A stretch of DNA of 64,000 nucleotides from Brucella intermedia LMG 3301 (GTDB lineage: Bacteria > Pseudomonadota > Alphaproteobacteria > Rhizobiales > Rhizobiaceae), in assembly GCF_000182645.1 (NCBI RefSeq), contig NZ_ACQA01000001.1:1736001-1800000 (forward strand), read 5' to 3'. The notes under the pieces are model-generated. The model was not told where the DNA came from. It did no database searches and saw only the letters and a program-made list of their open reading frames with translations. Numbering within the stretch: the stretch's first letter is position 1; every line of letters begins with the position of its first letter. A program made the position numbers and the translations under genes. Shown piece by piece: positions 1 through 12,359 of the stretch.

Positions 1-842
1 ACCAGACCCGCAAAGAGGATCAGGAACACCATGACCCGGAAGCCGGTCCGCTTGCGTTCTTCCAGATGCGGCTCGGCAGCCCACATCAGGAAAGCCGAAA
101 CGTCGCGTGCATACTGGTCCACTGTCTGCGGCGAACCGTCGTCATAGGTGACCTGGTCGTCGCTGAGCGGCTTCGCCATGGCGAGCGCCTTGGCCGAAAT
201 GAAGTACGGATTGTAATGCGTACCCTCGGCGATCTGCATGCCTGCCGGCGGCTGTTCGTCGAAACCGGTCAACAGGGAATGGATATAATCCGGGCCACCT
301 TCGGCATATTGCGTGAATATATCGAAGATGAACTGCGGGAACCCACGCTCCACTGCGCGCGCCTTGGCAATCAGCGAGAAGTCCGGCGGAGCCGCACCGT
401 TGTTTGCCGCAGCAGCCGCAGCCGCGTTCGGATATGGCGACGGGAAGTGGTCGGTCGGAAGCGCCTTGCGGGTGAACATTTCGCCATCCGCGTTCGGGCC
501 GTCCTGCACTTCATATTCAGCGGCAAGCGCCTTGACCTGTTCAGGCGAGTAACCGAGGCCTTCCAGCGTGCGGAAGGCGACCAGGTTCATCGAATGGCAG
601 GCCGAGCAGACTTCCTTGTAGACCTTCAGGCCGCGCTGCAGCTGGCCCTTGTCATAGGTTCCGAACGGGCCGGCGAAGCTCCACTTTTCCTGCTTGGGAT
701 GGTGGATCGGAAAATGTTCCGGCTCCGCGGCATTACCGCCTTCCTCAGCCGAGGCACCACCCACCGTACTGGCGAAGGCGATACCAAGCGCGACCAGCGG
801 AGCAATACCGAAGGCAGCGAAATTCTTGAGGATGTTTTTCAT
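1..842 (-). CDS. petC: Cytochrome c1, heme subunit of the bc1 complex (3' end outside window)
   Basis: This is the membrane-anchored periplasmic c-type cytochrome that takes electrons from the Rieske protein and passes them to soluble cytochrome c. The reading frame is open from the ATG at 842 to the window edge, so the C-terminal anchor is cut. A signal peptide covers about residues 1-32, and the heme-binding CSACH lies at residues 79-83. An alanine-rich stretch near residue 140 is a family-variable insert. The last visible residues enter a hydrophobic helix, the expected C-terminal membrane anchor. It is the third gene of the minus-strand petA-petB-petC operon, 28 bp after petB. The identification is secure from the heme motif, the order and the length. 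Confidence 0.93.
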   Translation of the reverse strand, partial: MKNILKNFAAFGIAPLVALGIAFASTVGGASAEEGGNAAEPEHFPIHHPKQEKWSFAGPFGTYDKGQLQRGLKVYKEVCSACHSMNLVAFRTLEGLGYSPEQVKALAAEYEVQDGPNADGEMFTRKALPTDHFPSPYPNAAAAAAANNGAAPPDFSLIAKARAVERGFPQFIFDIFTQYAEGGPDYIHSLLTGFDEQPPAGMQIAEGTHYNPYFISAKALAMAKPLSDDQVTYDDGSPQTVDQYARDVSAFLMWAAEPHLEERKRTGFRVMVFLILFAGL

Positions 843-870
843 TGTTACGTCCTTCATCTCTCTCGCTGGT

Positions 871-2166
871 TCAGCCCCGAGTTTCTACAGGGATTTCCAC
901 TGGGGTAATCTCGGCCTTGCCACTCTTCTCCAGAACCGCCTCGGTGATCGAGTTCGGCAAACGCTTGGGCGTTTCGATCAGGCCGATGACCGGCATGATG
1001 ATGATGAAGAAGGCAAAGTAGTAGAGCGTACCCAGCTGCGCCATGAAGACGTAGGAACCTTCCGCAGGACGCGAACCGAGCCAGCCGAGGAAGATGGCGT
1101 TGATCACGAACAGCCAGAAGAACAGCTTGAACCAGGGACGATAGACAGCCGAACGAACCTTCGACGTATCGAGCCATGGCACGACGAAGAGGATTGCGAT
1201 CGAACCGAACATGGTCAGAACGCCGCCGAGCTTCGAATCGATCGGGCCGATATTGAAGGTGATGGCGCGCAGCATCGCGTAGAACGGCAGGAAGTACCAT
1301 TCCGGAACGATGTGGGCAGGCGTCTTCAGGGAATCGGCCGGGATGTAGTTATCCGGATGGCCGAGGAAGTTCGGCATGTAGAAGATGAAGTAGGCGAAGA
1401 ACACGAAGAAGACGAGCGCGCCGAAAGCGTCCTTGATGGTCGCATATGGCGTGAACGGCAGCGTATCGGTCTTGGACTTGACTTCAATGCCGGTCGGGTT
1501 GGTCTGGCCCGTCACATGCAGCGCCCAGACGTGCAGGATGACGACGCCGGCGATCATGAACGGCAGCAGATAATGCAGCGAGAAGAAGCGGTTGAGCGTC
1601 GGATTGTCGACCGCGAAGCCGCCGAGCAGAAGCTGCTGGATCGGCTCGCCGATGATCGGGAAGGCCGTGAAGAAGCCCGTGATGACGGTCGCGCCCCAGA
1701 AGGACATCTGGCCCCATGGCAGCACGTAGCCCATGAAGGCGGTCGCCATCATGAGAAGGAAGATCACCACGCCCAAGATCCACAACAACTCGCGCGGCGC
1801 CTTGTAGGAACCGTAATAGAGGCCGCGAGCGATATGGAGATAAACGGCGATGAAGAAGAAGGATGCGCCGTTGGAGTGCATGTAGCGCAGCAGCCAACCG
1901 GAGTTGACGTCGCGCATGATCTTTTCGACGGAATTGAACGCAATGCCCGTATCCGCAGCATAATGCATTGCCAGCACGATGCCGGTAACGATCTGCGAAA
2001 TGAGCATGAAGCTCAGAATGCCACCGAAGGTGTACATGTAGTTCAGGTTACGCGGCGTCGGATAGGCCACGAAAGAATCATAGACGAGACGCGGCAAGGG
2101 AAGCCGTTCGTCCACCCATTTTTCGATGCCGGTCTTCGGCGTGTATGTGGAGTGTCCACCACTCAT
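871..2166 (-). CDS. petB: Cytochrome b subunit of the bc1 complex
   Basis: This integral membrane subunit of ubiquinol-cytochrome c reductase carries hemes bL and bH and both quinone sites. The 431-residue protein has the typical eight or so transmembrane helices. The paired heme-ligand histidines are visible in the segments [24 protein letters not shown] and [13 protein letters not shown], the conserved PEWY loop of the Qo site, is present near residue 279. The ATG at 2166 is preferred because GGGGAGAG lies 5-12 bases upstream. A TTG at 2181 would add five residues. It lies 21 bp downstream of petA and 28 bp upstream of petC on the same strand. Unlike the fused cytochrome b/c1 of Bradyrhizobium, here b and c1 are separate. 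Confidence 0.96.
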   Translation of the reverse strand: MSGGHSTYTPKTGIEKWVDERLPLPRLVYDSFVAYPTPRNLNYMYTFGGILSFMLISQIVTGIVLAMHYAADTGIAFNSVEKIMRDVNSGWLLRYMHSNGASFFFIAVYLHIARGLYYGSYKAPRELLWILGVVIFLLMMATAFMGYVLPWGQMSFWGATVITGFFTAFPIIGEPIQQLLLGGFAVDNPTLNRFFSLHYLLPFMIAGVVILHVWALHVTGQTNPTGIEVKSKTDTLPFTPYATIKDAFGALVFFVFFAYFIFYMPNFLGHPDNYIPADSLKTPAHIVPEWYFLPFYAMLRAITFNIGPIDSKLGGVLTMFGSIAILFVVPWLDTSKVRSAVYRPWFKLFFWLFVINAIFLGWLGSRPAEGSYVFMAQLGTLYYFAFFIIIMPVIGLIETPKRLPNSITEAVLEKSGKAEITPVEIPVETRG

Positions 2167-2187
2167 GTCTTCTCTCCCCAAGACCTG

Positions 2188-2751
2188 TTAGCCGATCCTG
2201 ATGACCGTATCGGAAGTGAACGCATATTGCGGGATGTGCATGTTTTCCGGCGCCGGACCGCTGCGGATACGACCGGCCGTGTCATAGGTCGAGCCATGGC
2301 ATGGGCAGAACCAGCCACCGAAAGAACCGGATTCACCGAGCGGCACGCAACCCAGATGGGTGCAGACGCCGATCATCACCAGCCAGTTTTCCTTGCCCTC
2401 GCCTGCCGAGCGGGCGAGATCGGTCGCCTGCGCGTCCGAAGCAAGGTTGGCGTTACGCGCGATCGGATCCTTGAGATCACCAAGAGCGGTTGTCTTGGCA
2501 TCCTCGACTTCCTTGGCGGAGCGGTTACGAATGAAAACCGGCTTACCACGCCATTTAACAGTTAATGATGCTCCTTCCGTCAGGGACGAAACATCAACCT
2601 CGATGGACGCAGCCGCGAGTGTCGAAGCGTCCGGACGCATCTGGTCGATAAACGGCCAGGCCAGTCCGGCAACTCCGACGACACCGGCCATTCCCGTCGC
2701 AATATACAAAAAATCACGCCGTGTCGGCTCAGCCGTGTCGTGTGCGCTCAC
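2188..2751 (-). CDS. petA: Rieske [2Fe-2S] subunit of the bc1 complex
   Basis: This iron-sulfur subunit oxidises ubiquinol at the Qo site and swings to cytochrome c1. With the GTG start at 2751 it has 187 residues. That start has AAGGA eight bases upstream; a TTG at 2769 lacks such spacing. The N-terminus carries twin arginines (TRRDFLY) before the only transmembrane helix, which fits Tat-dependent insertion. The cluster-binding motifs CTHLGC (130-135) and CPCHGS (149-154) are intact. It is the first gene of petABC, so the operon promoter should lie at about 2752-2990, where an inverted repeat is found. Confidence 0.95.
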   Translation of the reverse strand: MSAHDTAEPTRRDFLYIATGMAGVVGVAGLAWPFIDQMRPDASTLAAASIEVDVSSLTEGASLTVKWRGKPVFIRNRSAKEVEDAKTTALGDLKDPIARNANLASDAQATDLARSAGEGKENWLVMIGVCTHLGCVPLGESGSFGGWFCPCHGSTYDTAGRIRSGPAPENMHIPQYAFTSDTVIRIG

Positions 2752-2802
2752 GTGCCAATTCCTTTTCAACCTGCATGTTCAATTGAACTCTCCCCTCGTC
2801 CT

Positions 2803-2822
2803 CTTTTGCACTTGCGCAAAAG
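2803..2822. promoter_or_regulatory. Inverted repeat upstream of petABC
   Basis: CTTTTGC at 2803-2809 and GCAAAAG at 2816-2822 are perfect inverted repeats separated by six bases. They lie about 50 bp upstream of the petA start, a position suited to an operator or activator site. I do not recognise it as a known motif, and it does not match the FNR consensus. Confidence 0.3.
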
Positions 2823-2991
2823 TAGTCCCGCAAGTGCTCACAGGACGAAATTCCCTCCATTTCACTATCCGGTTTATGCGTGTAAAAAACGCTTGTCCAG
2901 ACACCAACCCCTTATGACGGCACGATGTCGCAGGCGGATTTGCCTGCTGAATTCAGGGAAAGCACGGCGAGGACGCAGCAGCCGAAAGCTT

Positions 2992-4857
<1,866 letters not shown>

Positions 4858-4872
4858 CAATGGCTTGTGTCC

Positions 4873-6730
4873 TTATTTGACCAGCGTATCCTCGGTATTT
4901 TCATCGAAGCCGAGGAAGCCGCCGGACTGGCGGGCCCATAGACTTGCATAAATGCCGCCGAGCGCGACAAGTTCCTCATGCGTGCCGTCTTCCACGATGC
5001 GCCCCTTGTCCATCACCACGAGACGGTCCAGCGCCGCGATGGTGGAAAGGCGGTGCGCGATGGCGATCACGGTCTTGCCTTCCATCAGCGTGTTGAGGCT
5101 GTCCTGAATGGCCGCCTCCACCTCCGAATCGAGCGCTGAGGTGGCCTCGTCCAGAATGAGGATCGGCGCGTCCTTTAGCATCACACGCGCAATGGCGATG
5201 CGCTGGCGCTGTCCGCCGGAAAGCTTGACGCCGCGTTCGCCGACATGCGCATCCAGTCCCTGCCGCCCCTTGGGATCGGTCAGCAGCGGAATGAACTGGT
5301 CGGCCTGCGCGAGTCGGATCGCCTGCTGGAGCATCTCCTCCGTGGCATCCGGCCGCCCATACATGATGTTCTCGCGGACCGAGCGATGCAGAAGCGAGGT
5401 ATCCTGCGTCACCATGCCGATATTGGCGCGCAGCGAATCCTGCGTGACCCTGGAAATGTCCTGCCCGTCGATCAGGATGCGGCCCTTCTCCAGATCGTAG
5501 AAGCGCAGCAGCAGATTGACCAGCGTGGATTTGCCAGCGCCGGAGCGTCCGACCAATCCCACTTTCTGGCCCGGCTGAATGGTGAGGGTGAGGTTGTCGA
5601 TGACACCCTTGCCCTTGCCGTAGTGGAAGCCGATCCGGTCGAAGTCGAGCTCGCCTCTGGTCACCTGCAGCGCCGGCGCATTGGGAACGTCGACAACTTC
5701 ATGGGAACGCGCAATCGTGGTGATGCCGTCTTCCACCGTGCCGATGTTCTCGAACAGGGCCGACATTTCCCACATGATCCACTGCGACATGCCGTTGAGG
5801 CGCAGCACCAGACCGATGCCGACGGCAAACGGCGCCCACGGTAATCGCTTCGTTCATCCAGAGCTGGATGCCGATTGCGCCCACCGCAAACAGCAGGATG
5901 CAGTTCGCCATATAGAGGGTGAAATGGAACATCGTGATGAGCCGCATCTGCCGATGCACGGTGCCGAGGAAGCCGTCGAGGCTTTCACGCACATAGGATT
6001 CCTCGCGGCTCGAATGCGAGAAAAGCTTCACGGTCGCGATATTCGTATAGCTGTCGACGATGCGGCCCGTCATCAGCGAGCGCGCATCGGCCTGCTGTTC
6101 CGAAACCACCCGCAGGCGCGGAATGAAGAAGCGCAGCAGCAGGATGTAGGCAACCAGCCAGACGGCAAACGGGACCATCAGAACCAGATCCGCAGACGCC
6201 GCAATGAACAGCGTGCCAGCGAAATAGACGATGACATAGTTGAGCACGTCCAGAAGCTTCATCACCGTTTCGCGAACGGCAAGAGCAGTCTGCATCAGCT
6301 TGGTGGAGATGCGTCCGGCGAATTCGTCCTGGAAGAACGACATCGACTGGCGGATCAGGTAACGGTGCATCAGCCAGCGAATGCGCATCGGATAATTGCC
6401 GAGCAATGTCTGGTGGATCAGCAGCGAATGGATCAGCACCACACCCGGCAGGCCGATCAGGACGACGCCTGCAATCAGCGCAAGCCGCCAGCCCTCATTG
6501 CTGAGGAAAGTCTCGCGCGACTGGTGCGACAGCCAGTCGACAATGTTGCCCATGAAGGCAAAGAGCGACACTTCGATCACGGCGATGAGCGTGGTGAAGA
6601 TCGCCATGCCGATGATCCACGGCCATGCGCCGCGGGTATAATAAAGGCAAAAGGCTACCAGTCCGCGCGGGGGTTCGCGCGGCGGTTCTTCGGGATAAGC
6701 TTCGAGTCGTTTTTCAAACCATCTGAACAT
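4873..6730 (-). pseudogene. ABC half-transporter with a +1 frameshift
   Basis: This is a second exporter half-transporter, paralogous to its downstream neighbour. The start at 6730 has AAGGA upstream. The first part encodes the membrane domain as far as AITVGAV. The frame then changes near 5827-5829, and the ATPase half (Walker A GRSGAGKST, LSGGQRQR, ILILDEATSALD) continues in another frame to 4873. Removing one A from the AAA at 5827-5829 restores a smooth AITVGAVAVGIGLVLRLNG and a 618-residue protein, close to the paralog's 621. The lesion is therefore a single-base insertion, either real gene decay or a sequence error. If real, the ATPase fragment could only be made by internal initiation. 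Confidence 0.85.
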
Positions 6731-6916
6731 GGCGATCCTTTTACGGGCACCTTGCAGGATTTCCAAGACGGAATAGGAACAAAACAGGAATATTTTCGTG
6801 ATGCAGGAACGATCCCCATCCTGCGGACACTCCCTCGCCAACGGATATGTTGATGCGGGAGGCGGGAACCGTTCTCGACGCTTGCAGCCGCCCGATTTGT
6901 CGGCTACCCGCATCAT

Positions 6917-7381
6917 ATGGAACTGCGCGTCGCACTTTACCAGCCCGACATTCCCGGCAATACGGGAACCATCCTGCGAATGGCCGCCTGCCTCGGCTTC
7001 GCGGTCGACCTGATCGAGCCTGCCGGATTCGATGTTTCGGACCGCTCGCTGAAGCGCGCAGGCATGGATTATCTGGAGCAGGCCGCCCTCACCCGCCATG
7101 CGGACTGGCGCCACTTCGAGGACTGGCGCCGGCAGGCCGGACGCCGCATCGTGTTGCTGTCCACCAGGGCGGCGGTTCCCTATACGGATTACCAGTTTCA
7201 GGAAAATGACATCCTGCTCTTCGGGCGTGAGTCGTCGGGCGTTCCCGACACCGTGCACGATGCCGCCGATGCGCGGCTTCTGATCCCGATGATGCCGGGC
7301 GCGCGCTCGCTAAATCTTGCGATTTCGGTTGCGATGACCGCAGGCGAAGCTCTGCGGCAAAGGAAAAACCTCGCGAAATGA
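6917..7381 (+). CDS. trmL: tRNA (cytidine/uridine(34)-2'-O)-methyltransferase
   Basis: This small SpoU-class (SPOUT) enzyme 2'-O-methylates the wobble base of leucine tRNAs. The 154-residue length is typical of the TrmL/YibK type, which has only the trefoil-knot catalytic domain. All three SPOUT motifs are visible: PDIPGNTGTILRMAA near the N-terminus, LLFGRESSGVP in the middle, and LNLAISVAMTAGEAL at the C-terminus. The gene is divergent from the ABC pair. Its stop codon overlaps the ATG at 7378 of the following nucleoside permease frame, suggesting cotranscription. Confidence 0.93.
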   Translation: MELRVALYQPDIPGNTGTILRMAACLGFAVDLIEPAGFDVSDRSLKRAGMDYLEQAALTRHADWRHFEDWRRQAGRRIVLLSTRAAVPYTDYQFQENDILLFGRESSGVPDTVHDAADARLLIPMMPGARSLNLAISVAMTAGEALRQRKNLAK

Positions 7382-8467
7382 CCGGATTCGCAAGGCAGCA
7401 TCTCCCCCTCCGGTCTGAAAGGCTCGCTTCTTCCATGAACCTGTCCACCCTCGCTCTCGCCGCTTCCACCCTGTCCCTGCTGGCAAGCGCCCCGGCCTTC
7501 GCCCAGGAAGCCACCCCCATCGCGCCGAAGGTGATGGTCATCACCATGTTCGGCGAAGAAGCCAAGCCATGGCTTGAAGGCGAAAAGTTCACCCAGAAAA
7601 TCAAGCTGCCGGGCCTCAACCCCGAATATCCGACGGTCGACTGCACCGCCGAAGGCCTGTGCCACATGACGACGGCCATGGGCTTCGCCAATGCCGCAAG
7701 CGCGACGGCAGCCATGGCGCTGAGCGACAGGTTCGATCTGAGCCACACCTATTTCGTGATCGCGGGCATCGCCGGTGTCGATCCGAAGCACGGCACGCTC
7801 GGATCGGCGCATTGGGGCGAAATATTCCGTCGACGCCAATCTGAACCACCGCATCGACATTCGGGAAGCGCCGGAAGGCTCGCCCACGGACTTCTTCGGC
7901 CTCGGCGCGGCAAAGCCCGGCGAAAAGCCGAAATGGGCCGCAGGCACGGAAGTCTTCGAACTGAACGGCAAGCTTGCCGATTATGCTCTGGCAACGACCA
8001 GAGGCGTCGAACTTCTGGATAGCGACGCGGCGAAGGAATATCGCAAGCATTACACGGAAGAGGCTGCGACCGGCGCGCCAAAGGTCACGATCTGCGATAC
8101 GGCTTCGGGCGATACCTACTGGCACGGCGCAAAGCTCGGCGAAGCCATGGCCGAATGGTCGAAGCTTCTGACCGACGGCAAGGCCGATTATTGCACCTCG
8201 CAGATGGAAGACAACGCCACGCTGACCGCGCTGAAGCGCGCCGCCGAAGCTGGCAAGCTCGATTTCGACCGCATCGCGCTGCTGCGCACCGCGTCGAATT
8301 TCGACCGCCAGGGCAAGGACCAGACGGCGGCGGAATCGCTTGCCGCGAATTCCGGCGGCTTCCCGCTTGCCACGACCAACGCCTATCGCGTCGGCAAGGC
8401 CTATGCCGAAAGCATCATCCGGAACTGGAACGCATGGGAAAAGGCCCCGCAGACGGCAGGCAAGTAG
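7378..8467 (+). pseudogene. Purine nucleoside permease (NUP family), +1 frameshift
   Basis: This is a periplasmic NUP-type purine nucleoside permease with a signal peptide ending AFAQE. The start may be 7378, overlapping the trmL stop, or 7435. The N-terminal part (MFGEEAKPWL, AGIAGVDP, GTLGSAHW) runs into a frameshift at the GGGG run 7814-7817. The remaining 210 or so residues (KYSVDANLNHRID to the stop at 8467) continue in the next frame. Deleting one G gives SAHWAKYSVDANLNHR without a gap. The whole span is 1090 bases, one more than a multiple of three. Both halves otherwise look conserved and free of other lesions, so this is a recent mutation or a homopolymer read error. Confidence 0.85.
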
Positions 8468-8469
8468 AC

Positions 8470-8515
8470 CGCATCCCGAAAAGGGTGAAACGGCTTTCGG
8501 ATGAAGCGCAATCCG
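8470..8515. repeat. Bru-RS-like palindromic repeat fragment
   Basis: The segment begins CGCATCCCGAAAAG and returns with CTTTCGGATGAAGCG, an imperfect palindrome matching the arms of the other repeats in this window (9118-9218, 26335-26472, 29454-29615). It sits directly after the nucleoside permease stop. Confidence 0.6.
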
Positions 8516-8567
8516 ATCCAATCGGATCGAAACTCCAAGCCGTAACGTAATAACGATTCAAAAAGCG

Positions 8568-8592
8568 AAGGCGCCCTCCGGGGCGCCTTTTC
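8568..8592 (+). terminator. Rho-independent terminator after the trmL/permease unit
   Basis: AAGGCGCCC (8568-8576) pairs perfectly with GGGCGCCTT (8581-8589) across a four-base loop, followed by TTCT. It closes the plus-strand unit and faces the minus-strand gene ending at 8649, so it may act in both directions. Confidence 0.8.
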
Positions 8593-8648
8593 TGCCTGCT
8601 AATCTGAATCGCGTTTCAATGGCTTGACCGCCGCGATTGAAGCGCTGC

Positions 8649-8930
8649 TCAATCCGCGGTCGCCAGACGGCGCATGGTAAACTCGATCACATCGTCCGGC
8701 CTCTCGCACCAGCTTTCGATCTCGGTCCAGTAGGCGGCTTTCGGGAATGTCTCGAACCACTCGCGCGCCTTTTCGCGCGCCGCCAGCCTCGGCAGGGTGA
8801 ACGTCTCGCGGACGAAACCATCGCGCGGCATCCTGCTTTTCGTGCTTTGCTTGGCGCTTTTCTGGGCGCGGCTTTTCTCAAGCTGCCTGCGCAGGCCTTC
8901 AAGCGGTGGACGGGGCGGTGTTGCTGCCAT
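8649..8930 (-). CDS. Conserved hypothetical protein, 93 residues
   Basis: I do not recognise a named family. The N-terminal third is basic and disordered-looking, rich in K, R, S and Q. The C-terminal two thirds is more ordered (FTLPRLAAREKAREWFETFP, then an acidic tail region) and contains four tryptophans or aromatic clusters. There are no membrane segments or signal peptide. The ATG at 8930 is the only good start. Composition and codon usage match the neighbours, which supports a real gene. It stands alone between convergent terminators. Confidence 0.6.
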   Translation of the reverse strand: MAATPPRPPLEGLRRQLEKSRAQKSAKQSTKSRMPRDGFVRETFTLPRLAAREKAREWFETFPKAAYWTEIESWCERPDDVIEFTMRRLATAD

Positions 8931-10192
<1,262 letters not shown>

Positions 10193-10202
10193 GGCATTGA
10201 AA

Positions 10203-10224
10203 AAGGGCCGGTTTCCCGGCCCTT
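10203..10224. terminator. Bidirectional terminator between hemF and the GNAT gene
   Basis: AAGGGCCGG (10203-10211) and CCGGCCCTT (10216-10224) form a 9-bp perfect stem with a four-base loop. It is flanked by A-rich sequence on the left and TCAAT on the right, between convergent genes. Confidence 0.75.
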
Positions 10225-10227
10225 CAA

Positions 10228-10722
10228 TCATATTGCGAAGGCGGAATGATAGGCGACGTCGCCTTCCGGAATGTCCGGCCCGAAGGCCAGACACTGGAAA
10301 TACTCCGCCGGCACGCCCGGCAGTTTCAGCCGCTCATCGGCCTTGAAGCCGAAGCGCCCGTAATAGCCGGGATCACCCAGAAGGACGCAGCCTTCAGCGC
10401 CGAGGCTGCGCAACCGCGCAAGGCCCTCGCGGATAAGCTTGCCGCCGATCCCCTCGCCCTGCCGGTCCGGGCGGACCGAAACGGGACCAAGCCCATGCCA
10501 GCCCTTGTCCTCGCCGCCGACCAGAACCGGCGAGAAAGCGACGTGACCCAGAACCTGCCCGTCCTCTTCCGCAACCAGCGACAGGGTGAGCGCATCTGCG
10601 GCGCGCAGCGCATCGATGATTTCCCCTTCCTTCCCGCTGCTATGGGCAGCGTTGCGGAATGCATCATCCGTCAGGCGACGGATGTCAGCGGCATCTTCGG
10701 GCGTTTCGTTGCGAATATGCAT
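10228..10722 (-). CDS. GNAT N-acetyltransferase (candidate YjhQ-like partner of YjhX)
   Basis: This 164-residue GCN5-related N-acetyltransferase is probably cytosolic. The acetyl-CoA pyrophosphate-binding signature is seen as VRPDRQGEGIGGKLI, followed by GDPGYYGRFGFK near the C-terminus, typical of the YhbS-type subgroup. The ATG at 10722 has AGGAGAGGG just upstream and removes a spurious N-terminal extension. It begins 11 bp after the stop of the yjhX gene on the same strand. In E. coli the YjhX toxin is paired with YjhQ, which is also a GNAT protein, so an antitoxin role is possible but not shown. Confidence 0.85.
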   Translation of the reverse strand: MHIRNETPEDAADIRRLTDDAFRNAAHSSGKEGEIIDALRAADALTLSLVAEEDGQVLGHVAFSPVLVGGEDKGWHGLGPVSVRPDRQGEGIGGKLIREGLARLRSLGAEGCVLLGDPGYYGRFGFKADERLKLPGVPAEYFQCLAFGPDIPEGDVAYHSAFAI

Positions 10723-10733
10723 GTCCCTCTCCT

Positions 10734-10988
10734 TCACCGGTTGTTTGCCTGGGCGCGGACATTCTCGCGGCCCTTCAAGGAGATGCGATAAGGACTGCCC
10801 ATGCGCGATTCGATCAGCCGCTTGCGGCGCAATTGCTGAAAAATCGCCATCGTGCAGTCGGAAAGCAGATAGCCTTCCCGGGTATAGCATTCGATATCGC
10901 AGATGCGTCCGTCTTCGCGCAGATGGCGGATGTAGCCGCCCTGCGCCAGCACGTGCAACACGCGCTGTTCCATGCGTGAGATATTCAT
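10734..10988 (-). CDS. yjhX: YjhX family protein (UPF0386), candidate toxin
   Basis: This 84-residue protein starts MNISRMEQRVLHVLAQGGYI and continues through REDGRICDIECYTREGY and FQQLRRKRLIESR, which is the recognised YjhX/UPF0386 pattern over its full length. In E. coli YjhX inhibits topoisomerase I and is countered by YjhQ. The ATG at 10988 gives the family's usual length; the frame is open further upstream but that part is not conserved. The ribosome binding site is weak. It lies immediately upstream of a GNAT gene. Whether the Brucella-type protein is toxic is unknown. Confidence 0.85.
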   Translation of the reverse strand: MNISRMEQRVLHVLAQGGYIRHLREDGRICDIECYTREGYLLSDCTMAIFQQLRRKRLIESRMGSPYRISLKGRENVRAQANNR

Positions 10989-11340
10989 TGTCGTTAATGC
11001 CTGGATGGAAACCATGACAAGCATCAGCCTTCGCGGATGGTGAACCATCCACGGCCAATGCCGTTTCCGCTCCTGGACCTGCATGTCAGGCGCTTTCAGC
11101 ACCCGCTACTTGCAGTTTCGTCCGGAACGCTCAAAGGCTTCCGACTATCTCCAGCATCAACAATTCCTCTTCCAGAGGCCCAAAGGACAGGAGGGCAATA
11201 GCCCCTCCTGCTCATTTATAAGCGCCGCGCGCCGGTGTCAAACCGTTCAGGCTCCATGGCAGGCACCGGCATGCCGACGCATCGCGCCCTGAAATTGCTC
11301 AATCGCCGCACGGGCTTAACCAATTCCCGATGAGCTGGAC
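10989..11340. other. Intergenic region between yjhX and the LpxO-like gene
   Basis: No supported gene. It should carry the yjhX promoter on the minus strand. An imperfect hairpin at 11189-11209 (AGGAGGGC, AATA, GCCCCTCCT) may end transcription of the LpxO-like gene, but its U-tract is poor. Confidence 0.4.
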
Positions 11341-12186
11341 TCAACGAGACTTGGTATTGGGCTGGTTGCGAAGCTTTTCGGCTTCCGCGTAGAACTTCTT
11401 TTCCCACTCATTGTGGTTATCGAGCCCTTCCTTGATGAAGGGCGTGAAGATGGCGAGATTCATCAGGCACCAGTTGACGAACCGGGCCGGGAACTTCAGC
11501 GGCTTCACGAAATCGACGAACAGCACGACCCGCGTCTTGTCCGTGTGGTTCCATGCCTCATGCTCATAGGCATCGTCGAAAATCAGCACCTTGCCTTCCT
11601 GCCAGTGACAGACCTGTTTGTCCACGCGGATGGCAAGCTTGTCGTTCGGCTCCGGCACGATGAGGCCGAGATGCAGGCGCAGCACGCCATTATAAGGGCC
11701 GCGATGCGGCGGCAGGTGCTTGCCCGGCTCGAAGATGGAGAACATCGCCGTCGTAAGGCCCGGAATCTTGTTGACGATGCGCCAGGTTTCCGGGCAGGCC
11801 TTGATGTTCTGTTCCGACTTCACGCCGAAACCGAGCAGGAAGAACGTCTTCCAGCGATTGTCGGTCGAGATCGTCTTCACGTCGGTCGAAATGTCCTGAA
11901 AGGAAGGCAGTTCGCTCTGGCGCAGTAGAATCGTGTCCAGTTCCTTGCGGATGGCCGGCCATTCCTTCTCGATCTCCGCAGCCCACGGAAAGGTCGCGTT
12001 GTCATAGACCGGCGGATTGCCAAGCCTGGCATATTTCAGGTTGAGACCTTCGGCCCAGGATACGATCCCCATGAAGAAACGGGTGATGCGGCTCGGCCGG
12101 TCCATGGCGGCGATGCCCTCGGTGCCAAACTTCTGCTTCGGATCGGCCGCTGCCTTGTCTTGTATCGATGTATCGGGATTGGACAT
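11341..12186 (-). CDS. Aspartyl/asparaginyl beta-hydroxylase family protein (LpxO-like)
   Basis: This Fe(II)/2-oxoglutarate-dependent hydroxylase has 281 residues. The jelly-roll core shows HRGPYNGVLRLHLGL (His161), HEAWNHTDKTRVVLF (His209, Arg219) and the hydrophobic FFLLGFG strand. The N-terminus has no cleavable signal, and LVDFVKPLKFPARF is a membrane-associating segment. Relatives of this type include LpxO, which 2-hydroxylates lipid A acyl chains at the inner membrane, so lipid A or ornithine-lipid hydroxylation is the leading guess. The ATG at 12186 is chosen over an upstream extension rich in Cys and aromatic residues that looks non-coding. Confidence 0.75.
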   Translation of the reverse strand: MSNPDTSIQDKAAADPKQKFGTEGIAAMDRPSRITRFFMGIVSWAEGLNLKYARLGNPPVYDNATFPWAAEIEKEWPAIRKELDTILLRQSELPSFQDISTDVKTISTDNRWKTFFLLGFGVKSEQNIKACPETWRIVNKIPGLTTAMFSIFEPGKHLPPHRGPYNGVLRLHLGLIVPEPNDKLAIRVDKQVCHWQEGKVLIFDDAYEHEAWNHTDKTRVVLFVDFVKPLKFPARFVNWCLMNLAIFTPFIKEGLDNHNEWEKKFYAEAEKLRNQPNTKSR

Positions 12187-12359
12187 CTCACGCTCTTTCA
12201 GAATGACGCTGAAAACTTCCCAGCCATAAATGAATGAAACTATAGCGAAAATTTGCCGACAAGAGGTCAGCTGTTCATTTTCGCGGCATTTCCAACAAAA
12301 GTGAGACACGGTTTTGTGTTCGGAAATGCCGTAGAAAGAATAGTCAGGGCAGAAGCACC

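Noticed and set aside
694..2565. Long plus-strand open frame of 623 codons opposite petB/petA
   Set aside because: It is antisense to the clearly recognisable cytochrome b and Rieske genes; its composition (His, Arg, Asp, Glu rich) is the usual shadow of high-GC coding sequence.
11083..11292. 69-codon plus-strand frame between yjhX and the LpxO-like gene
   Set aside because: No ribosome binding site, low-complexity composition and no conserved pattern.
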